A DNA stretch of 12,187 bases from NCBI GenBank assembly GCA_003164275.1, contig PLSY01000343.1, forward strand, positions 1 to 12,187. Reading direction: 5' to 3'. The stretch is from Acidimicrobiaceae bacterium. GTDB lineage: Bacteria; Actinomycetota; Acidimicrobiia; Acidimicrobiales; RAAP-2. Below are positions 6,595 through 12,187 of this stretch, one piece after another (the first letter of the stretch is position 1; each line of letters begins with the position of its first letter). A program made the position numbers and the translations under genes. The notes under the pieces are model-generated. The model made no database searches and was not told where the DNA came from. It was given only the letters and a program-made list of their open reading frames with translations.

Positions 6595-7508
6595 AGTCGG
6601 TCGCCGGGGGACAGGCGGTGGAATGCGTCCCGGGCACGTTCGTCAGCTGCACTGGCCCCGTACCGATTGAGCATCTGACGAGAGCGCCAGCCGAACAGTC
6701 GCATGGCATCACCCTCGTTGCCACCAGCTGACAGCCACGCATGGGCTGCAGTGTGACGCAGCTGGTGTGGGTGCAGTCGGTCGATGCCAGCTTGAGCACA
6801 TCGGCGCCGAAGGAGCTGAGCGACACCTGAGTCAGTCAACGGACCTTTTGATCCCAGCCACAGTGCGGGGGATGGTGCCAAGGCATGCCGGCCTCGCATC
6901 CTGAGATAACGATCGAGAGCCTGACCAGTCTTCGCCCCGAACGGAACGGCACGCGGACGGCTTCCCTTCCCCATCACGATGACGACCTTGTCAACGAAGT
7001 CGACGTCATCGAGTTTGAGGTGCGTCACTTCAGCGAGGCGGACGCCGCAGTCGATCATCACGCGAAGGATGGCGGTGTCTCTGCGCTCTTGATAGTCCTT
7101 CCCCTCGCACGCCTTCAGCAACTTCTTCAGGTCGTCGTCACTGACGACAGCTACCGGCACATCGGGAACGGTCGGGGGCTTCATGTTTGCCATCGGAGTC
7201 GACGTGATCTCTCCGTCTTCCATGGCCCACTTGAAGAACTGACGCAGGTCGCCGTAACGGACCTGCGCCGTTTTCGGCTTCCACCGCTCGAGCTGGTCAG
7301 CGATGAAGGCTTCGATGTGTTCCCGCGTGATGCGATCTACCTCTGTCGGCATCCCGACTCGCACGAGGAAGTCTCGGAAGAGAGCAGCGGTTTCGGTGTA
7401 CCCCTTGATGGTTTTCGGGGACCGATTGCGAGCTCGGAGTGAGAGTTCGAACCCTCTCATCAACTCCGAGATGTCGTTCACGGCTACAGCGTTGCTAACT
7501 TGGATCAC
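6591..7508 (-). CDS. int: tyrosine recombinase / phage integrase (305 aa)
   Basis: Site-specific recombinase that inserts and excises the element at the adjacent tRNA-Val gene. Residues about 12-107 form the N-terminal SAM-like core-binding domain ([20 protein letters not shown]). The catalytic domain follows with R157 in [12 protein letters not shown]181 in GKGSRPR, the HxLRH box H248/R251/H252, W274 in LFGWRSRQ at the position of the usual second histidine (a common substitution), and the nucleophile Y283 in NRYG. All required residues are present and the length is typical of short XerC-like integrases, which lack an arm-binding domain. The GTG start has a strong GAGGAGG seven bases upstream. 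The gene points away from the tRNA whose 3' end lies about 130 bases away. The element therefore looks able to integrate. Confidence 0.95.
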   Translation of the reverse strand: MIQVSNAVAVNDISELMRGFELSLRARNRSPKTIKGYTETAALFRDFLVRVGMPTEVDRITREHIEAFIADQLERWKPKTAQVRYGDLRQFFKWAMEDGEITSTPMANMKPPTVPDVPVAVVSDDDLKKLLKACEGKDYQERRDTAILRVMIDCGVRLAEVTHLKLDDVDFVDKVVIVMGKGSRPRAVPFGAKTGQALDRYLRMRGRHALAPSPALWLGSKGPLTDSGVAQLLRRRCAQAGIDRLHPHQLRHTAAHAWLSAGGNEGDAMRLFGWRSRQMLNRYGASAADERARDAFHRLSPGDRL

Positions 7509-7536
7509 GTCGAGACCTCCTCAAGGTCTTGGCCAC

Positions 7537-7576
7537 GCCCCGGGACCGCTGGAACGGTCGCCGGGGCCTTTTCTTT
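7537..7576 (+). terminator. strong intrinsic terminator pointing toward the tRNA
   Basis: GCCCCGG-GACCG (7537-7548) pairs with CGGTC-G-CCGGGGC (7555-7567) around a 6-base loop with one bulged G, followed by CTTTTCTTT (7568-7576). This is a textbook plus-strand Rho-independent terminator. No plus-strand gene precedes it in the window, so it would stop antisense transcription, or transcription from the circular form, before the tRNA. On the minus strand the same hairpin lies between the tRNA and the integrase start but lacks a T-run. Confidence 0.75.
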
Positions 7577-7604
7577 ACCCATAACTTAGCTGCTGTAGAA
7601 GCGT

Positions 7605-7616
7605 AGTGCAAGCACT
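7605..7616. repeat. short inverted repeat in the att region
   Basis: AGTGC-AA-GCACT is a 5-bp inverted repeat located 24 bases beyond the tRNA 3' end, on the element side. Tyrosine recombinases bind short imperfect inverted repeats near the crossover, so this might be an integrase or accessory-factor site. It is short enough to be chance. Confidence 0.25.
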
Positions 7617-7639
7617 CTTGGAACTATTTCCCCTGGTAG

Positions 7640-7662
7640 TGGGCGCTATCGGACTCGAACCG
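7640..7662. other. probable attachment-site core at the tRNA 3' end
   Basis: The 3' part of tRNA-Val, from the T arm to the discriminator base, borders the integrase side of the element. Integrases that use tRNA genes normally keep this segment as the repeated att core. I see no second copy inside the window, so the partner att site should lie left of position 1. The exact crossover and core length cannot be fixed from one end. Confidence 0.5.
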
Positions 7663-7713
7663 ATGACCTGCTGGTTGTAAGCCAGCTGCTCTAACCAACT
7701 GAGCTAAACGCCC
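7640..7713 (-). tRNA. tRNA-Val (anticodon UAC), integration target
   Basis: A complete cloverleaf. The acceptor stem pairs GGGCGTT with AGCGCCC (one G-T wobble), with discriminator A73 and no encoded CCA. The D arm reads AGCTCAGTTGGTTAGAGC. The anticodon stem GCTGG/CCAGC encloses CTTACAA, giving anticodon TAC, which reads GUA valine. The T arm is ATCGG-TTCGAGT-CCGAT. The 5' end lies 13 bases past the stop codon of the phosphatase gene on the same strand. The integrase gene lies just beyond the 3' end, so the T-arm and acceptor 3' half are the probable attB core, restored by identical element DNA on integration. Confidence 0.95.
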
Positions 7714-7723
7714 GAAGGAGCCA

Positions 7724-7750
7724 ACGCTACTGGCCGGCGGCGGTCATCAA
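7724..7750 (-). promoter_or_regulatory. possible tRNA-Val promoter inside the end of the phosphatase gene
   Basis: On the minus strand, TAGCGT (7724-7729), which includes the phosphatase TAG stop, fits a TANNNT -10 box ten bases upstream of the tRNA 5' end. TTGATG (7745-7750) lies 15 bases further upstream as a weak -35. Co-transcription with the phosphatase gene is the alternative. Confidence 0.35.
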
Positions 7751-8467
7751 CTCCTCCAATAGGGAAGGTGTCCCCGCAGCGACTGGGGTTCGGCGGTCAC
7801 CGTGCTCGAGCGTCACCAGCTCCCGGCCTTGGAACTCCCCAACTACTGCTCCGGCCTCGGTGCAGATGAGCATGCCACCCAGATAGTCCCAGCTGCCCAA
7901 CTGGGATCCTCCGACCACCGCATATCCGTCGAGAACCCCCTCTGCCACTGCACAAAGGTCGAGAGCGGCAGCCCCGAGACCTCGGTACTGGGACCAACCG
8001 AAATATCGAGGCGGGTAGCCCGAAAACCCGATGATGGCCTCGCCCAGCGCCAGACACGAGGAAGCCGAGATGCTCGCCCCGTCACGTCTTGCGCCGCCTC
8101 CTCGCACCGCTTCAAAGCGGACCCCCGACGCCTGATTGACAACGACAGCCACCCGAGGGCCTTCGGCATCGAGAGCGCAGAGACTCGTGGCGTACCAGGG
8201 GATTCCTCGAGATGCATTGGTGCTTCCGTCAACTGGATCGATGACTACGACCACCGACCGATCCAGCCGGTGTGAGCCCGACTCTTCGGACATCACCCCC
8301 AGTCCGGCTCCGTCGAGAACGGCCAGGGCGGCCGCATCGGCTGCCAGGTCAGACCGATACTGGCCCTCGCGGGTGCCGGCCAGGCCCCAATCGGCCAAGT
8401 TGCCGAGGGCATCGGTGACCGCCGAGGCCGCATCGTGGAGCACCTTGAGCAGGGCGTCGTCATCCAT
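7727..8467 (-). CDS. inositol monophosphatase family protein (246 aa)
   Basis: A magnesium-dependent phosphatase of the inositol monophosphatase superfamily. Members hydrolyse myo-inositol phosphates, histidinol phosphate, or 3'(2')-phosphoadenosine compounds in the cytoplasm. The metal-binding motifs are present in order: D40/D44 region (YRSDLAADAAA), SEESG (60-64), the signature DPVDGSTN (77-84), and GSWDYLGGMLICTEAGAVVG (191-210), with the WD pair at 193-194. GAAALDLCAVAEG (165-177) matches the family's substrate-proximal strand and helix. Length is normal. The ATG is right for a leaderless mRNA: TAACGT lies six bases upstream. It is transcribed away from the 8515 gene. The motifs fix the superfamily but not the substrate; a histidinol-phosphatase or SuhB-like role is possible. 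Confidence 0.92.
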   Translation of the reverse strand: MDDDALLKVLHDAASAVTDALGNLADWGLAGTREGQYRSDLAADAAALAVLDGAGLGVMSEESGSHRLDRSVVVVIDPVDGSTNASRGIPWYATSLCALDAEGPRVAVVVNQASGVRFEAVRGGGARRDGASISASSCLALGEAIIGFSGYPPRYFGWSQYRGLGAAALDLCAVAEGVLDGYAVVGGSQLGSWDYLGGMLICTEAGAVVGEFQGRELVTLEHGDRRTPVAAGTPSLLEELMTAAGQ

Positions 8468-8473
8468 GAGCCG

Positions 8474-8505
8474 ACGTTACCGGACGTGCCGCAGGGCGGT
8501 AGGCT
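8474..8505. promoter_or_regulatory. divergent leaderless promoters between the phosphatase gene and the 185-aa gene
   Basis: The intergenic gap is only 47 bases. On the minus strand TAACGT (8474-8479) ends six bases before the phosphatase ATG. On the plus strand TAGGCT (8500-8505) ends nine bases before the GTG of the 185-aa gene. Both fit the actinobacterial TANNNT -10 box with transcription starting at or next to the start codon; neither gene shows a Shine-Dalgarno sequence there. Confidence 0.55.
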
Positions 8506-8514
8506 GACGCAACT

Positions 8515-9072
8515 GTGGCTGTCATCGATGTAGCCGGATATGTGGCTGATTTGAAGGACCATTCGGTGGACCATGGGTTCCACGTCCATGACGAACGGCA
8601 CTTCGTTGAGACCTACTCCCTTCGCCAGGTGTGGGAGGTGGAACTGCATCCCGAGGATGGATGCGGTGGTCCGCTCGACCTCCACTTGGCCCTCGAGGTC
8701 GATCCGCGCACACTCCTCTCATTCGAGGACGCCGTTTTCGGTCTTCCCGAAGACGACGAGCCGCCAGATGAGTTCCATTTCCCTCTCACCTTCACCTGGG
8801 CCCTTCCCCCGCTCCCGAATGGACCTGACCTTCTGCGTCTGGCTATCGACCTCGCCGGTGTCGGTGGGATTGAGCTACCGCTCGAGGTGTCGGCCATCGA
8901 CTCGTATGCCTCGGCTACCGATGCAGCCGAGCGTCGCCTCAATATCGTGACCCGATCGCCTGTTTCCCTGACTCGGATCCTGGCTGGCGAGGAGATGATG
9001 TGCGAGGTGTTCGATCGCTGCTTGTTGGTCAGTCGGTATCTGCTCGACTCGGCCGGCAGTTGGCTGGAGTGA
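8515..9072 (+). CDS. unrecognised protein (185 aa)
   Basis: Not recognised. The sequence is acidic, begins AVIDVAGYVADLKDHSVDHG and contains a beta-rich core: VWEVELHPEDGCGGPLDLHL, EVDPRTLLSFEDAVFGLPED, then a proline-rich turn and FHFPLTFTWALPPLPNGPDL. The C-terminal half is more helical and ends CLLVSRYLLDSAGSWLE. No signal peptide, membrane segment or catalytic motif is visible, so it is probably cytosolic. The GTG start is set by a TANNNT -10 box nine bases upstream and implies a leaderless message. Its stop overlaps the lipoprotein start as GTGA, suggesting the two are made together. The protein may be restricted to this actinobacterial group. Role unknown. Confidence 0.8.
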   Translation: MAVIDVAGYVADLKDHSVDHGFHVHDERHFVETYSLRQVWEVELHPEDGCGGPLDLHLALEVDPRTLLSFEDAVFGLPEDDEPPDEFHFPLTFTWALPPLPNGPDLLRLAIDLAGVGGIELPLEVSAIDSYASATDAAERRLNIVTRSPVSLTRILAGEEMMCEVFDRCLLVSRYLLDSAGSWLE

Positions 9073-9506
9073 GCGGGCGCCTGAGGCGGGGGCCGTTGGG
9101 AGGCCCAATGCTCGCGGCCTTGGCCGTACTTGGCCTGGGGGTTGCCCTTTGCGCTTGCGGCACCAGTGGGACTGGTCTCGCCCAGCAAGCGTGCGTGCAC
9201 ATCGATCGATCGATCGCCTACCTCCAGGAGTCCCACGAGCCGAACTATGCCGATCAGGCTGACCAGTTGCAGCAAAAGGCCTATCTCGAACTGCGCAAGG
9301 CCCTTCCCATCGCTTCGATGGCCGCGTACCACGATGGCCAGTGGCAGTCACTCATGACCACGGTTTCAGAGAGCAACCGGGTGCCCGAGGCCACGTTGAT
9401 CTCGGCCCTGAAGGCCCAGTGCAGTCAGGCCAATAGCTCGACGTTCGGCAATCCACCGCCGCCCTCTTCTATCCCTCCGCCAGCACCCGTCTCCACCTCC
9501 CCTTGA
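9069..9506 (+). CDS. putative small lipoprotein (145 aa)
   Basis: A likely membrane-anchored lipoprotein. The GTG start gives a basic n-region (SGRLRRGP), a hydrophobic core (MLAALAVLGLGVAL, about 14-27) and a lipobox-like LCAC with Cys30 as the probable lipidated residue. The mature part is helical (ACVHIDRSIAYLQESHEPNY, then a Gln/Ala-rich helix), followed by a Pro/Ser tail (PPPPSSIPPPAPVSTSP). The GTG at 9069 overlaps the upstream stop as GTGA. The frame is open from 9000, but those residues would put a long extension before the signal. The ATG at 9108 has GGGAGG close upstream, yet starting there removes the basic residues. Function unknown; outside the membrane by prediction. Confidence 0.75.
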   Translation: MSGRLRRGPLGGPMLAALAVLGLGVALCACGTSGTGLAQQACVHIDRSIAYLQESHEPNYADQADQLQQKAYLELRKALPIASMAAYHDGQWQSLMTTVSESNRVPEATLISALKAQCSQANSSTFGNPPPPSSIPPPAPVSTSP

Positions 9507-9508
9507 GG

Positions 9509-9539
9509 GAGGCCACCACCGGCGATGAGTGGAGGCCTC
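9509..9539. terminator. possible bidirectional hairpin between convergent genes
   Basis: GAGGCC (9509-9514) and GGCCTC (9534-9539) can pair, extended by CCAC/GTGG with a small bulge. The hairpin fills the 36-base gap between the lipoprotein stop and the oppositely oriented acyltransferase stop. No T-run accompanies it, so it is only a candidate. Confidence 0.35.
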
Positions 9540-9542
9540 GGC

Positions 9543-11753
9543 CTACCGCACCGGGCTGAGTGGCAGCCCGCTCATCTGTAGGCGCCCGACCCTGACCGCC
9601 TCGGGCAGGAGGAGCGAGTCGAGCCACTGGCCGGCCGCGGCCGTCGGAACGATGTGGACGCCATCTCCGTCACGGATCTGGACACCATTGAACGAAGTCG
9701 TATAGATGCCGCCGGGGCACAGATCCTGCCCGAAGTCGGTGAGCTCCACCGTGCTCGGGTGCTCGGCGGCCACCTGTCTCACCATCGCGTTATAGGCGGC
9801 AAGACGGGAGAGCGAGTCCTCGGGCCACGGCTCGCCGTTGTCCTGTTCCCCTGATGAGAAGCAGGGGGAGGTCATTAGCATCATGGTCGCTCCCGTCGAT
9901 GTGCCGACTTGCACTGCCTGTTCCAGTGACTGCTTCAGTTGGGCATCGAACTGAGGATCGCCGATGTGCGTCCACCGGCCGTCGATGAGGCGATCTGACA
10001 CCTCCCATCGTCCGGCGAGCAACATCACCACGTTTGGCTTGAACTCCTCCAGGTCGGTCTTCCACTGAGCCGGCCACAGCTCTGACGCAGGTGAGGCTGT
10101 GTTGCATTGGGGGACCATGGTGTTGCTCACGCCGTGGGTCCGGTAGCGGGTGCTTCGCAGCACTCCGCAACCGACGATGGCCCCGTTGTCGATGTTCACG
10201 TCGTAGGCATTCTGGGGCTGACTGGCCAGCATGGCGAAACCGGCTCGCCACGCCACCGAGTCGCCGAAGACCATGACTTTGACCCGAGGCCCGGTGTATT
10301 GCGGGCCGACCATCTTTCCGGTGTTCGCCGCCTCGGCCGTGGTCGGAACGGTGGCGGCAACCGTTACCACCACCACAATCAGGACTGCAATCGAGGTGAG
10401 AACCCATCCCCGCCACTCCTTCGTCGAGAGAATCCTTCTCTGCCTTATGGGCTGCTCCACGAGATAGAACGACGCGGTGGCAACCAGCAAGGTGGCACAG
10501 ATGCGCAAGGTCAGCAGCGGATAGCCGTAAAGACGGAGGCGCTCCCCGCTCAGAAGCTCGAAGAGGGGAAAGTGCCACAGATAGGCGCCATAAGAGATCT
10601 TGCCGATGTAACGAAAGACCGGATTGCCAAGGGCCTGGGCCAGGGCTCCGGTCTGGGCGGTGATGGCACAGAAGATGACGAGGGCGACACCGAGGGCGAA
10701 GAGGAAATAGCCCCCCTTGAAGAGGAAGGCTCCCGGCCCGGTCACATGGGACCAGAGGTAGAAGGCAGCACCGACCGCCGACCAGCTCAGGACCTGGAGG
10801 ATCAGGCGGGCTCGGGACGATTGGATCTCCCAGGCCCTGATGGGCACCGCACCGGGGCCGCGACGGCGATGGCGGTCTCGGCGGTGCGGGTGGGGTGGGA
10901 AGGCGCCGGCCGTGCCGGCAGCGGGATGAGCACGCTCGATGCGGGCCATACGACTCGTTGCCGGGTCAGGTTCGACGATGGCGACTCGCCGTTGAGCCCA
11001 AATGGCCATCCCGACGGCCAGGGCGGCACCAATGAGGATGTCTTGGGAGCGTGTGTCGGTACCTTCATACAGGCGCATGATCGATGCTCCGCCCTCATAG
11101 GACCACCTCATGTCCACAGCCGAGACGATGGCTCCGATGACGGCGACGGCGAGAACTGGGAACAGACGCCTTTCCGGGCGGAGTTTTCGACCGAGATGGA
11201 GCATTCCGAGCACCACCGGGGGCCAGATGATGTAGAACTGCTCCTCGATTGACAATGACCACATGTGCTGGAGCGGTGACGGCTGGGCGGTCAGGCTGAA
11301 GTAGCTGGTGCCAGCGACGATGAAGTGCCAGTTGGCCACGTAGAACAGGGTCGACAACGAGTCGAGGCGCAGATTGGCGAACTCGCCGGGCGTAGCAAAG
11401 ACCTTGGCGTAGATTGCCACTCCGACCAGCATCACGAGAAGCGCGGGCAGCAGCCGCCGGGCCCGCCGGGCCCAGAACTGCCCGAGCCTGACACTCAATC
11501 GCCTGGCCCACTCCCCCAAGAGGAGCGAGGTGATGAGGAACCCCGACAGCACGAAGAAGACGTCGATGGCCAGAAAACCGCCACTGGCCACAGGCGCTCC
11601 GCCGTGATACATCATGACCCCGAGCACGGCGACGGCCCGAAGTCCGTCGAGGGCTGGCACGTAGCTGAAGACGATGGGACGCCCGCGCTCGACCTTGACG
11701 GTCACCGTGGGACTCCGGAGTGACTTGGTGGCCGCGTGGGCGCCTGAACTCAT
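9543..11753 (-). CDS. membrane acyltransferase 3 fused to an SGNH domain (736 aa)
   Basis: An OafA-type O-acyltransferase: the membrane domain takes an acyl group from the cytoplasm and the extracytoplasmic SGNH domain probably transfers it to a cell-surface polysaccharide or lipid. Numbered from the ATG at 11753, the membrane part (about 30-470) has DGLRAVAVLGVMMYHGG with the family His50, FFVLSGFLIT (66-75), SLSIEEQFYIIWP (166-178) and WHFPLF (393-398), with about ten hydrophobic segments. A basic His/Arg-rich loop lies around 280-305. A final helix (474-488) leads to the SGNH domain with VFGDS (495-499) and DGDGVH (695-700, giving D697 and H700). The usual block III Asn is replaced within AGRWE. 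A TTG at 11822 could add 23 residues, but they show no support. Confidence 0.92.
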   Translation of the reverse strand: MSSGAHAATKSLRSPTVTVKVERGRPIVFSYVPALDGLRAVAVLGVMMYHGGAPVASGGFLAIDVFFVLSGFLITSLLLGEWARRLSVRLGQFWARRARRLLPALLVMLVGVAIYAKVFATPGEFANLRLDSLSTLFYVANWHFIVAGTSYFSLTAQPSPLQHMWSLSIEEQFYIIWPPVVLGMLHLGRKLRPERRLFPVLAVAVIGAIVSAVDMRWSYEGGASIMRLYEGTDTRSQDILIGAALAVGMAIWAQRRVAIVEPDPATSRMARIERAHPAAGTAGAFPPHPHRRDRHRRRGPGAVPIRAWEIQSSRARLILQVLSWSAVGAAFYLWSHVTGPGAFLFKGGYFLFALGVALVIFCAITAQTGALAQALGNPVFRYIGKISYGAYLWHFPLFELLSGERLRLYGYPLLTLRICATLLVATASFYLVEQPIRQRRILSTKEWRGWVLTSIAVLIVVVVTVAATVPTTAEAANTGKMVGPQYTGPRVKVMVFGDSVAWRAGFAMLASQPQNAYDVNIDNGAIVGCGVLRSTRYRTHGVSNTMVPQCNTASPASELWPAQWKTDLEEFKPNVVMLLAGRWEVSDRLIDGRWTHIGDPQFDAQLKQSLEQAVQVGTSTGATMMLMTSPCFSSGEQDNGEPWPEDSLSRLAAYNAMVRQVAAEHPSTVELTDFGQDLCPGGIYTTSFNGVQIRDGDGVHIVPTAAAGQWLDSLLLPEAVRVGRLQMSGLPLSPVR

Positions 11754-11936
11754 GAGCGTTGGGGTGCCTCCACGATTGCCGGATCGGCTGGGGTGCGAGT
11801 GCCGACCGAGCACCTGGGCCAATATGTTGGCAGATCCCCTGGCGAGCGCGTACGCGGCGGGGACGCCGAGCGAGCGCGCTCCGCCCTCAGTGCGATTTCT
11901 GTCGGCGAAGGGCGCCGCCCGACGGGCCCGCCTCGG
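11754..11936. other. intergenic region, no gene seen
   Basis: About 180 bases between the aldehyde dehydrogenase end and the acyltransferase start, both on the minus strand. It is GC-rich with several short self-complementary stretches (GCCCG-T-CGGGC near 11916-11926), but none has a T-run. A palindrome-like CCAATATGTTGG (11819-11830) is the only AT-richer spot and could hold the acyltransferase promoter. No convincing -35/-10 pair was found. Confidence 0.4.
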
Positions 11937-12187
11937 CTACAGAGTCGGGGTGTAGCCGGCCGGCAAGTTGATGGTCTTCTTCTCGAGGAACAGCTCGAGA
12001 CCATCCTCTCCGAACTCCCGACCGACGCCCGATGACTTGTAGCCGCCGAAAGGCGAGGAGAAGTCGATTGGCACGTTTGAGTTGACCATGTAGGTTCCCG
12101 TACGGATTTGACGGGCCACCTCGAGTCCCCGGTCATTGGACCCGCTGTAGACGGCACCGCAAAGTCCGTATTCGGAGTCGTTGGCGA
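11937..12187 (-). CDS. aldehyde dehydrogenase, C-terminal part (cut by window edge)
   Basis: The last 83 or so residues of an NAD(P)-dependent aldehyde dehydrogenase, which oxidises aldehydes to acids in the cytoplasm. The frame enters from the right edge as ANDSEYGLCGAVYSGSNDRG, a family hallmark close to the C-terminus, continues through ARQIRTGTYMVNSNV, and shows the near-invariant PFGGYKSSGVGREFG, then a helix EDGLELFLEKKTI and the end PAGYTPTL. The catalytic Cys and Glu lie outside the window, so substrate class cannot be judged. The gene ends with TAG and is followed by about 180 non-coding bases before the acyltransferase on the same strand. It is partial only because the window ends. 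Confidence 0.93.
   Translation of the reverse strand, partial: ANDSEYGLCGAVYSGSNDRGLEVARQIRTGTYMVNSNVPIDFSSPFGGYKSSGVGREFGEDGLELFLEKKTINLPAGYTPTL

Noticed and set aside
6885..7442. A 185-codon plus-strand open frame
   Set aside because: It is antisense to the integrase catalytic domain and has no recognisable motif or ribosome-binding site.
9201..9216. Tetranucleotide run of ATCG units
   Set aside because: It is only four units long, lies within the lipoprotein coding region and keeps the reading frame; it is probably incidental.
10107..11252. A long 381-codon open frame on the plus strand
   Set aside because: It lies wholly antisense to the acyltransferase, whose motifs are unambiguous, and encodes Gly/Asp/Glu-rich low complexity typical of a mirror frame of high-GC coding DNA.

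Overview
The window is high-GC actinobacterial DNA. Many GTG starts, -10 hexamers of the TANNNT type placed right at start codons, and protein families common in Actinobacteria point that way. An Acidimicrobiia-like host is my guess, not something the sequence proves.

The window has two parts that meet at a tRNA gene. Positions 1 to about 7640 are one end of an integrated phage or phage-satellite element, with every gene on the minus strand. Read in the direction of transcription (high to low coordinates) it holds: a tyrosine integrase beside the tRNA; an unrecognised protein with a possible zinc site that overlaps the integrase end; a hairpin; a short control region; three small unrecognised genes linked by ATGA overlaps; a RecA-fold replication ATPase of the RepA type; a small terminase; a large terminase; a helix-turn-helix protein; two unrecognised small proteins, one largely coiled coil; and a short virion-like beta-rich protein. 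The left edge (6-175) carries two copies of a 62-65 base hairpin-forming repeat around a third perfect hairpin. No capsid, portal, lysis gene or recognisable repressor is visible, so the element continues left of the window or depends on a helper.

The junction is a tRNA-Val (anticodon UAC, 7640-7713, minus). The integrase lies just past its 3' end, the usual layout when a tyrosine recombinase uses the 3' half of a tRNA gene as attB. The other att site would be to the left, outside the window.

Positions 7714 to 12187 are ordinary chromosome: an inositol-monophosphatase-family enzyme, a divergent pair coding for an unrecognised 185-aa protein and a small lipoprotein, a large membrane acyltransferase fused to an SGNH domain, and the C-terminal end of an aldehyde dehydrogenase.

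The most interesting non-gene signal is inside the 3' end of the RepA-like gene: five copies of CGGACTGG, a 26-base purine run and a CACACCGCC triplet within about 125 bases, which resembles a lambda-like replication origin embedded in its own initiator gene.
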